Notes under the pieces: model-generated
The model's database searches: none
Told to the model about the DNA's origin: nothing
What the model saw: only the letters and a program-made list of their open reading frames with translations
Origin: Prevotella sp. KH2C16
GTDB lineage: Bacteria > Bacteroidota > Bacteroidia > Bacteroidales > Bacteroidaceae
Length of the DNA: 64,000 nt
Assembly (NCBI RefSeq): GCF_900113305.1
Contig: NZ_FOOW01000007.1
Location: forward strand, 1-64,000
Reading direction: 5' to 3'
Translations under genes and position numbers: made by a program
In this document: piece after piece, positions 33,670-43,509 of the stretch
Position numbering within the stretch: the first letter of the stretch is position 1
How the letters are laid out: every line of letters begins with the position of its first letter

Positions 33670-35661
33670 ATGCGCCGGCATATCATAGTTTTCCTGGTGT
33701 CGTTGCTCAGCCTCCCCGGATTCTCCCAGTACAATACCGACAGGCTGCTGACCAGTGGGGAGGTGGCTCTCCACTATGAGGACTATGTGTTGTCGATTCA
33801 GTATTTCAATCAGGTCATAGCCCTGAAGCCCTATCTTTACCAGCCTTGGTATTACCGTTCCGTGGCGAAGTTCTATTTAGAAGACTTCGTAGGAGCGGAA
33901 AACGATGCCACACAGGCCATCCGCATTAATCCCTATATTGACCAGATTTATGATCTGAGGGCTATTTCCCGTATCCGGCAAGAGAAGTATAGTGATGCCA
34001 TTGACGACTACGGGCAGGCCATCCGGCTGAATCCTGGCCAGCGCAACTTTTGGTTTAACCGCGTCATCTGTCGTATGAACACGAAGGACTACAGGCAGGC
34101 TCATCTCGATGTAGACACGATCGTCGCCCGTTGGAGCCAGTTCGCCAACGCCTATTCCCTCAACGCGGAGGTCTATCTGCACGAGAAAGACACTACAGAA
34201 GCGGTAAAATGGCTTGACAAAAGCCTGGAACTCGACCCTTACGACGGGAATGCGTGGACTACGCGAGCCTATATCAGCCTGTCGCGAAGGCAGTGGAGGG
34301 AGGCCGACAAGTATCTCAGCGAGGCCATCCACCTGAAGCCCAAGACCGTGGGAAACTATGTCAACCGCGCCCTGGCTCGCTACAACTACAACAATCTGCG
34401 CGGAGCGATGGCGGACTATGATACTGCCATCGACCTCGACCCCAACAATTTCCTCGCCCACTATAACCGCGGCCAGCTGCGCATGCAGCTCGGAGACGAC
34501 AACCGGGCCATCAGCGACTTCGACTTCATCATCCGCATGGAGCCCAAGAACTTCATGGCCATCTTCAACCGGGCTCTCCTCAACGACCGCACGGGCAACC
34601 TGCGCGACGCCATACGCGACTATACCACGGTCATCGACCAGTTTCCCAACTTCTGGACAGGCCTCTCTTATCGTGCCAACGCCTATCGGCGGCTGGGCAT
34701 GACGGCCAAGGCCGAACTCGACGAGTTCCGCATCTTCAAGGCCCAGATGAACAAACACCAGGGCATACAGCCGCGATGGAGCAAGGGAAAGCGTAAGGAT
34801 GTGCGCAAGCGCAGTGAGATTGACCCGGAGAAATACAATCAACTCGTGCAGGAAGACGAGAACGAAGTGGAGCATGAATACAAGAGTGCCTACCGCGGAC
34901 AGATACAGAACCGCGCCGTCGAGGTGGCCTTCATGCCCCTCTACGGCCTTTCCTACTTCCAGTATAACAACGGCGTGAAGTCCTATCAGGCCTTCGACCC
35001 CGAGGTGGAGGAGTTCAACCGCACGGAGAACTCGCGGGAGAAGCTCTATGTGAACTGCAACCCCGTGCAGCTCGACGAGGCTCAGTCTACGGCCTTTTTC
35101 CAGCTGATAGACAGCCTTTCCGCACGGATAGAGGCCACGAAAGGTGTCGACAAGGCGAAAGGGTTGCTTATTCGCCGTGCCGTTGCCTACGGCACGGTGC
35201 AGGACTTTGACGCAGCCATCAGCGACCTGACGGCCTATATTCACCTCGACAGCATTTCTGCCATGGGCTATTGGGAGCGTGCCGTGTGCCAGATTATGAT
35301 GAACAACTTCAACGCTTCACATGGAATAGATATCGAAATAAAGATGATGAAGGCGCGAGACGACCTCGACCGCGCCGTGAAGCTCAGTCCCAAGAATGCC
35401 TATCTGTATTATGACCGTGGCAATCTTCATGCCGTCCGTAAGGAATATGCCAATGCCATCGATGACTATACGAAGGCGATAGAACTCGACGGGAAGCTGG
35501 CCGAAGCCTATTATAACCGCGGTCTTGCTCGCTATTATAACGGCGACAGGGCGGGTGGAGTGCACGACTTGAGCCGTGCCGGAGAGCTTGGCGTCTATAA
35601 CTCCTACAGCGTTATCAAGCAGTTTAACAAAGAGAAAGGCCTGGCTGCTGATAATCGTTAA
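33670..35661 (+). CDS. secreted TPR-repeat protein
   Basis: A 663-residue protein with signal peptide (MRRHIIVFLVSLLSLPGFSQ) and many tetratricopeptide repeats: a first block at about residues 20-360 (units such as YDLRAISRIRQEKYSDAIDDYGQAI) and a second near 520-655 (YYDRGNLHAVRKEYANAIDDYTKAI), separated by a charged non-TPR segment with KGKRKDVRKRSE. A protein-interaction role in the periplasm is likely; partner unknown. The open frame reaches 33631, but the ATG at 33670 starts the signal peptide. Its last 109 bp (35553-35661) are duplicated at 37115-37223. Confidence 0.9.
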   Translation: MRRHIIVFLVSLLSLPGFSQYNTDRLLTSGEVALHYEDYVLSIQYFNQVIALKPYLYQPWYYRSVAKFYLEDFVGAENDATQAIRINPYIDQIYDLRAISRIRQEKYSDAIDDYGQAIRLNPGQRNFWFNRVICRMNTKDYRQAHLDVDTIVARWSQFANAYSLNAEVYLHEKDTTEAVKWLDKSLELDPYDGNAWTTRAYISLSRRQWREADKYLSEAIHLKPKTVGNYVNRALARYNYNNLRGAMADYDTAIDLDPNNFLAHYNRGQLRMQLGDDNRAISDFDFIIRMEPKNFMAIFNRALLNDRTGNLRDAIRDYTTVIDQFPNFWTGLSYRANAYRRLGMTAKAELDEFRIFKAQMNKHQGIQPRWSKGKRKDVRKRSEIDPEKYNQLVQEDENEVEHEYKSAYRGQIQNRAVEVAFMPLYGLSYFQYNNGVKSYQAFDPEVEEFNRTENSREKLYVNCNPVQLDEAQSTAFFQLIDSLSARIEATKGVDKAKGLLIRRAVAYGTVQDFDAAISDLTAYIHLDSISAMGYWERAVCQIMMNNFNASHGIDIEIKMMKARDDLDRAVKLSPKNAYLYYDRGNLHAVRKEYANAIDDYTKAIELDGKLAEAYYNRGLARYYNGDRAGGVHDLSRAGELGVYNSYSVIKQFNKEKGLAADNR

Positions 35662-35717
35662 AACCGCCCGTATGTATTTCTGCGTCTGTATTTAGATAAG
35701 TCTGATTTATCTTCTGT

Positions 35718-36995
35718 TTATTCTCCGTGGTAGGTGCCGATGTAGCAGATAGCCCCAAAGGGGTCGTATATCAAATAGACGAACGGCCGGTTGGCTTCGA
35801 AATAGGCGATATTCTCCTCTTTTGCTATGACCAGCGAGAGTTCCGCAAACTCCGTGCCGGTAACCGATTCGGCCGTTGTTCCCCATTCATCCACCTTGAT
35901 TTTGGTTTGCTGCTGTATCTTGTTTATCTTTAAGGGCTTGTCGCTGATGTTTACCAGCTCGGCATCATCGCCGAAAGCTTTGTGCATGCCCAGTTGCCGT
36001 AGCGGCTCTTTGAGCGACATGTCGGTTGCTGCCTCAAACTTAGGGATGGATATATGCACCTCTTCATAGGTCTTTAGCTTTCCTTGTGCAGCGCGCAGTT
36101 CTTCCATGGACAGCCGATCTATGAAGGCCCGGAGGTCGACAAGGCTGTCCGGCAAGATGATTTGCATGTTGAATCCACCGGTGTAATGCGTGTTCAGAAG
36201 GCTGAAGTTTGCGTGTTTGCAGACGCTGCTATACTTCTCTTTGTCTATCTTGCTCATCATGCTTACCTTGCTGCTCGTACCTTCGTAGAACGGTTTCGGC
36301 CTTGCCTCTGAGAATTCTTCCGGCCATACGCCGGCGAAGTTGTTGGCATTTACGAGCAGTAATTTCGTGTCCCGGTCAACTTTCAGGGGCATGCGGGGAA
36401 TCATGCCCGCCGTCTGTTCATTGCACCAATCGTCAAGCCTCTTCTGCATTTCTTCGTCAAATCTGCCCTCTATGACTCCTGCAAAATAGTCTTGCTCCAT
36501 CTTTGCCCGGTAATCTTCCTTGAAATAGTCGCTGCCTTCCGTGGCAATTATATTTGCACTTTTCAGGTAAGAACGATTCATGAAGACAGAGCCCACGCTT
36601 ACCTGCGGACTGTCTATGGCCAGGGAGAGCATCTGCCGGTGGGCAAACTTGTTGAACGCTTCTATCTCCTTTTCGCTGATGCCCAGCGCCTTGCATATTT
36701 CCCCGCGAGTTTCCCCCGTTGCCCCGGTAGCAGTCATGTTGAGCAGATATAATGCTCCCAGGGGCGAATATACCTGGTTTTTGCCGTCCTTGCCTGCCGC
36801 GAGTTGCCGGAAGAGGCGCAGTGAGAAGTCGTTTTCCTTGTTTATCAGCAGCTTCTCCGCCTTGCTCAAATCGTAGTCCGGCACCATGCTTCTTGCAGCC
36901 TCGGTGAGCGTCTTTTGTTCACTACAAGCCGTCAGGAGCGCTGCCGTTACTCCGCAAAGCATTGCCAGGCCCCAAGATATAAGTGTTCTTTTCAT
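35718..36995 (-). CDS. serpin-family serine protease inhibitor, lipoprotein
   Basis: A 425-residue serpin. Lipoprotein signal ends ALLTAC (Cys24); the serpin fold is clear from NDFSLRLFRQL, VYSPLGALYLLNMTATGATGET, NANNFAGVW and the C-terminal NRPFVYLIYDPFGAICYIG. The hinge DEWGTTAESVTGTEFAE (about 375-391) is less Ala-rich than the EEGTEAAAAT of good inhibitors, so inhibition is likely but not certain; the cleavage site lies in the following LSLVIAKEENIAYF. Serpins trap host or bacterial proteases. The gene is flanked by 109-bp direct repeats of the TPR gene end. A -7 element TATATTTG is at 37042-37035. Confidence 0.92.
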   Translation of the reverse strand: MKRTLISWGLAMLCGVTAALLTACSEQKTLTEAARSMVPDYDLSKAEKLLINKENDFSLRLFRQLAAGKDGKNQVYSPLGALYLLNMTATGATGETRGEICKALGISEKEIEAFNKFAHRQMLSLAIDSPQVSVGSVFMNRSYLKSANIIATEGSDYFKEDYRAKMEQDYFAGVIEGRFDEEMQKRLDDWCNEQTAGMIPRMPLKVDRDTKLLLVNANNFAGVWPEEFSEARPKPFYEGTSSKVSMMSKIDKEKYSSVCKHANFSLLNTHYTGGFNMQIILPDSLVDLRAFIDRLSMEELRAAQGKLKTYEEVHISIPKFEAATDMSLKEPLRQLGMHKAFGDDAELVNISDKPLKINKIQQQTKIKVDEWGTTAESVTGTEFAELSLVIAKEENIAYFEANRPFVYLIYDPFGAICYIGTYHGE

Positions 36996-37114
36996 ATTAA
37001 TATTGTTTACGGTTGCCGATTCTCAGTTATCTCGCAAATATAATATATTTTCTCGGAAACCATGGACATTCACCGTGATTTCTTTCTCTGCCTCTTCTTC
37101 TTTTCTTGAAAAAC

Positions 37115-37223
37115 GGGTGGAGTGCGCGACCTGAGCCGTGCCGGAGAGCTCGGCATCTACAACTCCTACAGCGTTATCAAGCAGTTTAACAAGGAGAAAG
37201 GCCCGGCTGCCGGTGGTCGTTAG
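37115..37223 (+). pseudogene. duplicated 3' end of the TPR gene
   Basis: These 109 bp match 35553-35661, the last 109 bp of the TPR gene including the stop, without gaps; I count 12 differences (about 89% identity), all of them transitions. The frame is still open and encodes the C-terminal DLSRAGELG...YNSYSVIKQFNKEKG, but no start or upstream TPR sequence is present. It is a remnant that brackets the serpin gene together with the intact TPR gene. The rest of the gap up to 37467 holds repeat array B and then nothing clear. Confidence 0.9.
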
Positions 37224-37294
37224 CATCCGTTCAGGCGATGGTTTCCGAAGGCGGGAGCCGCCCGCCGCAATGCCCGAGGTAGCCGGGAGGAATG

Positions 37295-37355
37295 TTACAA
37301 GCGGCGTGTAACGCGATTACACGCCGTTTGTAACACGATTACACACGGCTTGTAG
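37295..37355. repeat. array B of palindromic 22-bp repeats (3 units)
   Basis: Three units TTACA-N7-TGTAA/G at 37295, 37317 and 37339 with 5-bp spacers (period 22). Cores: AGCGGCG, CGCCGTT, CACGGCT. Unit 2 is the reverse complement of unit 1 with one mismatch. It lies 72 bp after the TPR remnant. Confidence 0.95.
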
Positions 37356-37467
37356 CATCACGGGTGGCCGCCTTTTGTTTCAGGTAGAGCCGCCCGCCGT
37401 CCCGCCGGTGCCCGTTTCCCGTTCCGCTTCGTGCCCCTCACCGGCAGGAAAATATCTTTTGTTTTTC

Positions 37468-37499
37468 TTGCGAAATTCAATAAAAATCTTGTATATTTG
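37468..37499 (+). promoter_or_regulatory. promoter of the hybrid two-component regulator
   Basis: TTG (37468-37470) and TATATTTG (37492-37499), spacer 21 bp; 33 bp upstream of the start codon. Confidence 0.7.
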
Positions 37500-37532
37500 C
37501 AAAAGAGCCTAAACAAATGACTAAAAAATACA

Positions 37533-40193
37533 ATGAGGAAGCGTCGTTTCTTATTCCTATTCACGGTTGCTCTCTTTCTGCTCACGGCCTGCGGAAGGGG
37601 CGAGAAGCAATATGTCATCGGGGTGTCGCAGTGTTCGGAAGACATCTGGCGGGACAAGCTCAACGGCGAGCTTGTCATGAGTACCTACCAGCATGAGAAT
37701 GTAAAGCTGGAGTTTGCGTCGGCCGGCGACAACGACGAGCTCCAGACCGAGCAGATACAGCGGTTCATAGACGAGGGCGTAGACCTTATCATCGTCTCGC
37801 CCAACCAGATTCACACCATCTCGTCGGTCATCGACAAGGCCTACGGAAAGGGCATTCCCGTCATCCTCTTCGACCGCAAGACCGACTCCAATAACTATAC
37901 CGCCTTCATCGGGGCAGACAACTATGAGGTTGGCCGGCAAATGGGCGACTTCATCGCCCGGCAGCTGGGCGGCAGGGGAAACATTGCCGAGATATGCGGC
38001 CTGAAGGGCTCCTCGCCGGCCATAGAGCGCCATAAGGGATTCATGGATGCCATCAGCCGCTATCCGGGAATCAAGTTGGTGGCCCGCAGATATGCCGGAT
38101 GGCTGAAGGAACGGGGCAGGGTAGAGATGGACAGCATCCTTCTGGCAGGCACGAAGGTCGACTATGTGTTTGCCCAGAACGACCGTATGGGCATCGGCGC
38201 GCGGCAATCGGCATGGAAGCACGGCGCCAAGAACATCCGCTTCGTGGGTATTGACGCCCTTCCCAGCCGCGGGGGCGGACTGGAGCAGGTGCGCGACGGC
38301 CACTTGGTGGCGTCTTACATCTATCCCACCCGTGGCGACATCGTCATGCAGCTGGCGCTCAACATCCTCGAGGGAAAGCCTTACCGCCGCGACAATTACC
38401 TGAAGGGGGCGCTCGTTACGCGCGACAACGCCGGCGTGCTACTCCTTCAGAACGAAGAACTGGACAAGCAAAGCAGCCGTCTGAAATCGCTCCACGGCAA
38501 GGTGAACGACTATCTGGCGCAATATAATCACCAGCAGATATACATGCTGCTGTCGGCCATCATCATCCTGCTGCTCATCGGCCTGATTGCCTACATCTAC
38601 CACACGCTCGCCCTGAAGCGGCGGATGGAGGAGAAGGCCACCAACGCTAAGCTGCAGTTCTTCACCAATGTGAGCCACGAGATACGCACGCCGCTCACGC
38701 TCATCGCCGACCCCATAGACCATCTGCAGCACGCCGACAACCTCACTCCGCGGCAGCAGGACATGCTGCGCATCGTGCACAGGAACATCGATGTGCTGAT
38801 GAGGCTGGTCAACGAGATACTGGAATTCCGCAAGGTGCAGAACGGCAAGATGACGCTGAGCCTCTCCGACTTCGACCTGGCGATAAGCCTGCGCCAGTGG
38901 GCGGAGGTGTTCGAGGAGGCTGCCGCCGCCAAGAAGGCCGTGCTCTCACTGGAGCTGCCCGAGCGGCTGATGATGCACGCCGATATATATAAGGTGGAGC
39001 GCATCTGTTATAACCTGCTCAACAACGCCGTGAAATACTGCGCCGAGGGCAGCCGCGTCGTCGTGTCGGCGCACGAGGAGGGCGGCAACGCCTGCATCCG
39101 CGTGGCCAACGACGGGCAGGTGATTCCCCGTGAGGAGCTGTCGCGCGTGTTCGAGCGGTTCTATCAGGCCGGTAATGCCAAGGGCGGCACCGGCATCGGG
39201 CTTGCCTTGGTGAAGGCCTTTGCCGAGTTGCAGGGCGGCACGGTCAGGGCGACGAGCGACCCCGGCGGGCTGACCGAGTTCACCGTAACGATTCCCCTGC
39301 AGGTGGTTTCCGCTGCTGAATCTACGGCTTCTGCCGCCTCACCGGCTGCCTCCGGTCCCACCAGGGACGACCAGTCGGCCGACGACCTGAAGTCGAAGGT
39401 GATGGTAGACAGAATCACCGAGGGCGCCGAGGAGAAGCCTTCCATCCTCGTCATAGACGACAACGCCGACATCCGCGCCTATATGATGGCCGTATTGTCG
39501 GACTCCTACGAGGTTACGGAATCGGCCGACGGAGCCGAGGGACTGCGTCGCGCCCTGCGCGATGTGCCCGACCTGATTGTCTGCGATGTCATGATGCCCG
39601 TCATGGACGGCTTGGAATTCTGCCGGCGCATCAAGGCCGACCCCATCACGAGCCATATCCCCGTCATCCTGCTCACGGCCCGCATCATGGAAGAACACCG
39701 TGCACAGGGCTACGAGCAGGGTGCCGATGCCTACCTCACAAAGCCGTTCAGTAGTGAAGTGCTGAAAGCCCGCATCGGCAATCTGCTGCTCAATCGCAAG
39801 CGGATGAAGCTGGCCTTTGCTGCCGAGGGCGACCATGCCAGGGCCGACTCGCCGGCGGCGTCGGCCGAGCCGAAGAGCATGGAGACGGAGTTTATCGACC
39901 GGTTCCGCAGGCTGATGCAGGAGAAACTCGCCGCCCCCGACCTGAATGTAGACCAGCTGAGCAGCGACATGGGCATCAGCCGGGCGCAGCTCTACCGCAA
40001 GATCAAGGCCCTCACGGGCTATTCTCCCGTGGAGGTGATACGCGAGGCGCGGCTCAAGCGTGCGAAAAGGCTGCTGGAGACCACCGACAAGAGCATTTCC
40101 GAGGTGGCCTATGCCGTGGGATTCTCCACGCCGAGCTATTTCACGAAGTGCTACAGGGAGCGTTTCGGCAAGAATCCCGGCAGTAGGGAGTGA
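37533..40193 (+). CDS. hybrid two-component system regulator with sugar-binding sensor (fructose-type HTCS)
   Basis: An 886-residue one-protein signalling system. N-terminal signal/anchor (1-20), periplasmic ribose-binding-like domain (about 26-300: YVIGVSQCSEDIWR, DGVDLIIVSPN-type, FDRKTDSNNYTAFIGADN), transmembrane helix (337-357), HisKA with FFTNVSHEIRTP (His382), HATPase with GTGIGLALVK (552-561), receiver domain with phospho-Asp685 (LIVCDVMMPVMDG) and an AraC-type HTH (about 785-886). The same architecture, with a periplasmic-binding-protein sensor, is known from BT1754 of B. thetaiotaomicron, which binds fructose. Adjacent GH32, permease and fructokinase genes support fructose sensing here. 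Confidence 0.92.
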   Translation: MRKRRFLFLFTVALFLLTACGRGEKQYVIGVSQCSEDIWRDKLNGELVMSTYQHENVKLEFASAGDNDELQTEQIQRFIDEGVDLIIVSPNQIHTISSVIDKAYGKGIPVILFDRKTDSNNYTAFIGADNYEVGRQMGDFIARQLGGRGNIAEICGLKGSSPAIERHKGFMDAISRYPGIKLVARRYAGWLKERGRVEMDSILLAGTKVDYVFAQNDRMGIGARQSAWKHGAKNIRFVGIDALPSRGGGLEQVRDGHLVASYIYPTRGDIVMQLALNILEGKPYRRDNYLKGALVTRDNAGVLLLQNEELDKQSSRLKSLHGKVNDYLAQYNHQQIYMLLSAIIILLLIGLIAYIYHTLALKRRMEEKATNAKLQFFTNVSHEIRTPLTLIADPIDHLQHADNLTPRQQDMLRIVHRNIDVLMRLVNEILEFRKVQNGKMTLSLSDFDLAISLRQWAEVFEEAAAAKKAVLSLELPERLMMHADIYKVERICYNLLNNAVKYCAEGSRVVVSAHEEGGNACIRVANDGQVIPREELSRVFERFYQAGNAKGGTGIGLALVKAFAELQGGTVRATSDPGGLTEFTVTIPLQVVSAAESTASAASPAASGPTRDDQSADDLKSKVMVDRITEGAEEKPSILVIDDNADIRAYMMAVLSDSYEVTESADGAEGLRRALRDVPDLIVCDVMMPVMDGLEFCRRIKADPITSHIPVILLTARIMEEHRAQGYEQGADAYLTKPFSSEVLKARIGNLLLNRKRMKLAFAAEGDHARADSPAASAEPKSMETEFIDRFRRLMQEKLAAPDLNVDQLSSDMGISRAQLYRKIKALTGYSPVEVIREARLKRAKRLLETTDKSISEVAYAVGFSTPSYFTKCYRERFGKNPGSRE

Positions 40194-40208
40194 GGCCTGT
40201 CAGGGCTT

Positions 40209-40277
40209 AAAAAATCGTTCATTTGCTGCGAATTCCGTCATGATGAAACATTATTTGCATGCTGTGAACGATTTTTT
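40209..40277 (+). promoter_or_regulatory. inverted repeat upstream of susC, candidate regulator site
   Basis: AAAAAATCGTTCA (40209-40221) and TGAACGATTTTTT (40265-40277) form a perfect 13-bp inverted repeat with a 43-bp spacer. It lies between the HTCS stop and the susC promoter. It could be a terminator for the HTCS gene, but the left arm includes AAATCGTTCAT, also found at the same distance from the second fructan promoter, which favours a regulator-binding role. Confidence 0.6.
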
Positions 40278-40301
40278 CAGGACCGGAATGTTAGAAGAAA
40301 G

Positions 40302-40309
40302 TATCTTTG
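40302..40309 (+). promoter_or_regulatory. promoter -7 element of the susC operon
   Basis: TATCTTTG, 46 bp upstream of the susC ATG; no good -33 TTG, as is common for activator-dependent Sus-type promoters. Confidence 0.7.
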
Positions 40310-40355
40310 CGGCAGATTACAAAGACCAAAATACTAACTTCTAACATTTTTTCTA

Positions 40356-43300
40356 ATGGAAAACCTAAGGAAAATCTTTCTGAGCGCAATGCTCTTTATG
40401 ATGTTCTGCAGTCTCGCGAATGCGCAGGACATTCCTGTTTCCGGTACCGTTGTCGACCCGACGGGAGAACCGGTCATCGGTGCGACGGTCATGCAAAAGG
40501 GAACTTCCAACGGTTCCGTGACCGACATTGACGGACATTTCTCTTTCAAGGCTCCCAAGGGCTCGATGATCACTATTTCCTACATCGGCTTCGCAGACCA
40601 GGAAGTGGAGGCAGGCGAAAACCTTACCATCACCCTGCAGGAAAGCTCCACGGAGCTGAACGAGGTCGTTGTAACGGGCTATACCACGCAGCGCAAGGCC
40701 GACCTGACGGGTGCCATTTCAGTAGTAAGCGTCAACGACATCGCCAAGCAGAATGAAAACAACCCCATCAAGGCCATGCAAGGCCGGGTGCCGGGCATGA
40801 ACATCTCGGCCGACGGTTCGCCATCAGGCTCAGCTACCGTGCGTATCCGCGGTATCGGAACACTGAACAACAACGACCCTCTCTACATTATTGACGGTGT
40901 GCCCACCAAGGCTGGCATGCACGAGCTCAACGGCAACGACATCGAGAGCATACAGGTGCTGAAGGATGCAGCCTCGGCAAGCATCTACGGTAGCCGTGCT
41001 GCCAACGGTGTAATCATCATCACCACCAAGAGCGGAAAGGACGGAAAGGTGAAGATCAATTTCGATGCCAGCGTGTCGGCACAGACCTATGCCCACGAGA
41101 TGGAGGTGCTCAACGCCAAGGAGTTCGGACAGGTGATGTGGCAGGGCTATGTGAACGACGGTCTGAACCCTAATTCCAACGGGCTTGGCTACCGCTATGA
41201 CTGGGGTTACGATGCCCAGGGCAATCCCGTTCTGAACGGCATCACCATGAACAAGTATCTGGATGCGGCCGGAACCACGCCCGCTGCCGACACCGACTGG
41301 CTCGACCAGACCACCCGCACGGGAATCATCCAGCAGTATAATGTGTCGATGAGCAATGGGTCTGACAAAGGGACATCGTTCTTCTCGCTGGGCTACTATA
41401 AGAACAAGGGTATCATTGAGCACTCCGACTTCGAGCGTTTCTCCGCCCGTATGAATACCAGCTACAACCTGCTGAAGATTGCCGAGCGCAACATCATCAC
41501 CATCGGCGAGAGCTTTACGCTGAACCGCACTTCCGAGGTGCAGGCTCCCGGGGGCTTCTTGGAAAATGTGCTTCAGTTCAATCCATCGCTCCCCGTCTAC
41601 ACCACGAGCGGCGAATATGCAGGTCCTGTGGGCGGCTATCCCGACCGTGAGAATCCCGTGGCGCGCCTCAAGCGCAACGCTGACAACCGCTACAGCTACT
41701 GGCGCGTGTTCGGCGATGCCTACATCAACATCAGCCCCATCAAGAACTTTAACATCAAGTCGACCTTCGGTCTCGACTATGCGCAGAAGCAACAGCGCAT
41801 CTTCACCTATCCCATAACCGAGGGAACGGTGGCCAATCCCACCAATGCCGTAGAAGCCAAGCAGGAGCATTGGACCAAATGGATGTGGAACGCCATCGCC
41901 ACCTATAATCTGGAAATGGGCAAGCATCGCGGCGATGTCATGATAGGTACGGAGCTCAACCGCGAGGACGATACCAACTTCAGCGGTAAGAAATTTGACT
42001 ATTCGGTTCTCAATCCTGACTATATGTGGCCCAATGCCGGTGTAGGAGAGGCTGAAGCCTACGGCGGAGGCGAAGGTTACACCTTGGTTTCCTTCTTCGG
42101 CAAGCTCAACTATACCTACGACGACCGCTATCTGGCCAGTTTCACCGTGCGCCATGACGGCTCCAGCCGTTTTGGAAAGAACAACCGCTATGGTACCTTC
42201 CCATCCGTAAGTGCGGGCTGGCGCATCAGTGAAGAGAAATTCATGAAGAAATTCAGCTGGATCGACAACCTGAAGTTCCGTGTCAGCTGGGGGCAGACAG
42301 GTAACCAGGAAATATCCAATATCGCCCGTTACACGCTCTATGTGAGTAACTATGGAGAAGCAGGATTCGGCGGGCAGAGCTACGGAACAAGCTACGATAT
42401 CGAAGGAACCAACGGGGGAAAGACTCTTCCTAGTGGATTCAAGCGCAATCAGATAGGCAATGATAACCTGAAATGGGAGACCACCACGCAGACCAACCTT
42501 GGTCTCGACTTCGGTTTCTTCAGGTCGGCATTATATGGAAGCTTCGAATGGTATCATAAGAAGACCACCGACATCCTCGTGTATATGCCCGGCATCGGTG
42601 TCATGGGCGAGGGCTCGTCGCAGTGGATCAACGCCGGCGAGATGGTGAACAAGGGTATTGAGCTCAATCTCGGATACCGCGGAAAGATGGGCGACTTCCA
42701 GTATGACCTCGCCGGCAACATCGGCACCTATCGCAACGAGATAACCAAGCTCCCCGAGACCATCGCAGCCAACGGCACCTTCGGCGGAAACGGCGTGAAG
42801 AGCGTCGTGGGCCATCCCATGGGTGCGCAGGTGGGCTATGTCTATGACGGCATCTTCAAGAGCCAGGCCGAAATCGACAACCATGCCCAGCAGAACGGCG
42901 CCGGACTGGGTCGCATACGCTGGAAGGACCTCAACCACGACGATGTCATCAACGAGAGCGACCAGCAATGGATATATACTCCCGTGCCGGATTTCTCTTG
43001 GGGTCTGAACATCTACCTGCAATACAAGAACCTTGACTTCACTATGTTCTGGCAGGGAGTGCAGGGCGTGGATGTCATCTCCGACCTGAAGAAGGAAACT
43101 GACCTGTGGAGCGGACTCAATATCTCGAATCTGAACAAGGGTCGCCGCCTGCTCAACGCATGGAGTCCCACCAATATGGGCTCTAACATACCGGCCGTCA
43201 GCACGATGGACAATAACAACGAGAAGCGTGTGAGCAGCTATTTCGTAGAGGACGGCTCGTTCGCCAAGCTACGCACGGTGCAGATTGGCTACAACTTCCC

Positions 43301-43469
43301 GGAGAATCTGACCAAGAAACTCTATATGGAGCGCCTGCGCATATATCTCTCTGCCCAGAATCTCCTGACCATCAAGTCGAAGAACTTCACGGGCGTTGAC
43401 CCCGAGAATCCGAATTTCGGCTATCCTATTCCTCTGAACATTACTTTCGGGCTGAATGTTTCATTCTAA
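40356..43469 (+). CDS. susC: SusC/RagA-family TonB-linked outer-membrane transporter
   Basis: A 1037-residue transporter that imports oligosaccharides over the outer membrane with its SusD partner. Signal peptide (1-24, ending ANAQ), carboxypeptidase-like regulatory domain (about 28-110: VSGTVVDPTGEPVIGATV), TonB-linked plug (VVVTGYTTQRKADLTGAISVV; the LYIIDGVPT and IYGSRAANGVIIITTKSGK motifs at 160-230) and a large barrel ending in LNITFGLNVSF. It is the first gene of the fructan operon. Substrate (levan or inulin oligomers) is inferred from the neighbouring GH32 genes. Confidence 0.95.
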   Translation: MENLRKIFLSAMLFMMFCSLANAQDIPVSGTVVDPTGEPVIGATVMQKGTSNGSVTDIDGHFSFKAPKGSMITISYIGFADQEVEAGENLTITLQESSTELNEVVVTGYTTQRKADLTGAISVVSVNDIAKQNENNPIKAMQGRVPGMNISADGSPSGSATVRIRGIGTLNNNDPLYIIDGVPTKAGMHELNGNDIESIQVLKDAASASIYGSRAANGVIIITTKSGKDGKVKINFDASVSAQTYAHEMEVLNAKEFGQVMWQGYVNDGLNPNSNGLGYRYDWGYDAQGNPVLNGITMNKYLDAAGTTPAADTDWLDQTTRTGIIQQYNVSMSNGSDKGTSFFSLGYYKNKGIIEHSDFERFSARMNTSYNLLKIAERNIITIGESFTLNRTSEVQAPGGFLENVLQFNPSLPVYTTSGEYAGPVGGYPDRENPVARLKRNADNRYSYWRVFGDAYINISPIKNFNIKSTFGLDYAQKQQRIFTYPITEGTVANPTNAVEAKQEHWTKWMWNAIATYNLEMGKHRGDVMIGTELNREDDTNFSGKKFDYSVLNPDYMWPNAGVGEAEAYGGGEGYTLVSFFGKLNYTYDDRYLASFTVRHDGSSRFGKNNRYGTFPSVSAGWRISEEKFMKKFSWIDNLKFRVSWGQTGNQEISNIARYTLYVSNYGEAGFGGQSYGTSYDIEGTNGGKTLPSGFKRNQIGNDNLKWETTTQTNLGLDFGFFRSALYGSFEWYHKKTTDILVYMPGIGVMGEGSSQWINAGEMVNKGIELNLGYRGKMGDFQYDLAGNIGTYRNEITKLPETIAANGTFGGNGVKSVVGHPMGAQVGYVYDGIFKSQAEIDNHAQQNGAGLGRIRWKDLNHDDVINESDQQWIYTPVPDFSWGLNIYLQYKNLDFTMFWQGVQGVDVISDLKKETDLWSGLNISNLNKGRRLLNAWSPTNMGSNIPAVSTMDNNNEKRVSSYFVEDGSFAKLRTVQIGYNFPENLTKKLYMERLRIYLSAQNLLTIKSKNFTGVDPENPNFGYPIPLNITFGLNVSF

Positions 43470-43509
43470 GTGTAGCATCAACATGGTTTCAACATTAAGA
43501 TTCAAGACA

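Noticed and set aside
35718..37223. Insertion sequence carrying the serpin gene
   Set aside because: No transposase and no terminal inverted repeats; the flanking repeats are copies of the TPR gene end, which points to homologous recombination.
37533..37600. Separate periplasmic sugar-binding protein gene
   Set aside because: The sugar-binding domain is fused in one uninterrupted frame to the kinase, receiver and HTH domains.
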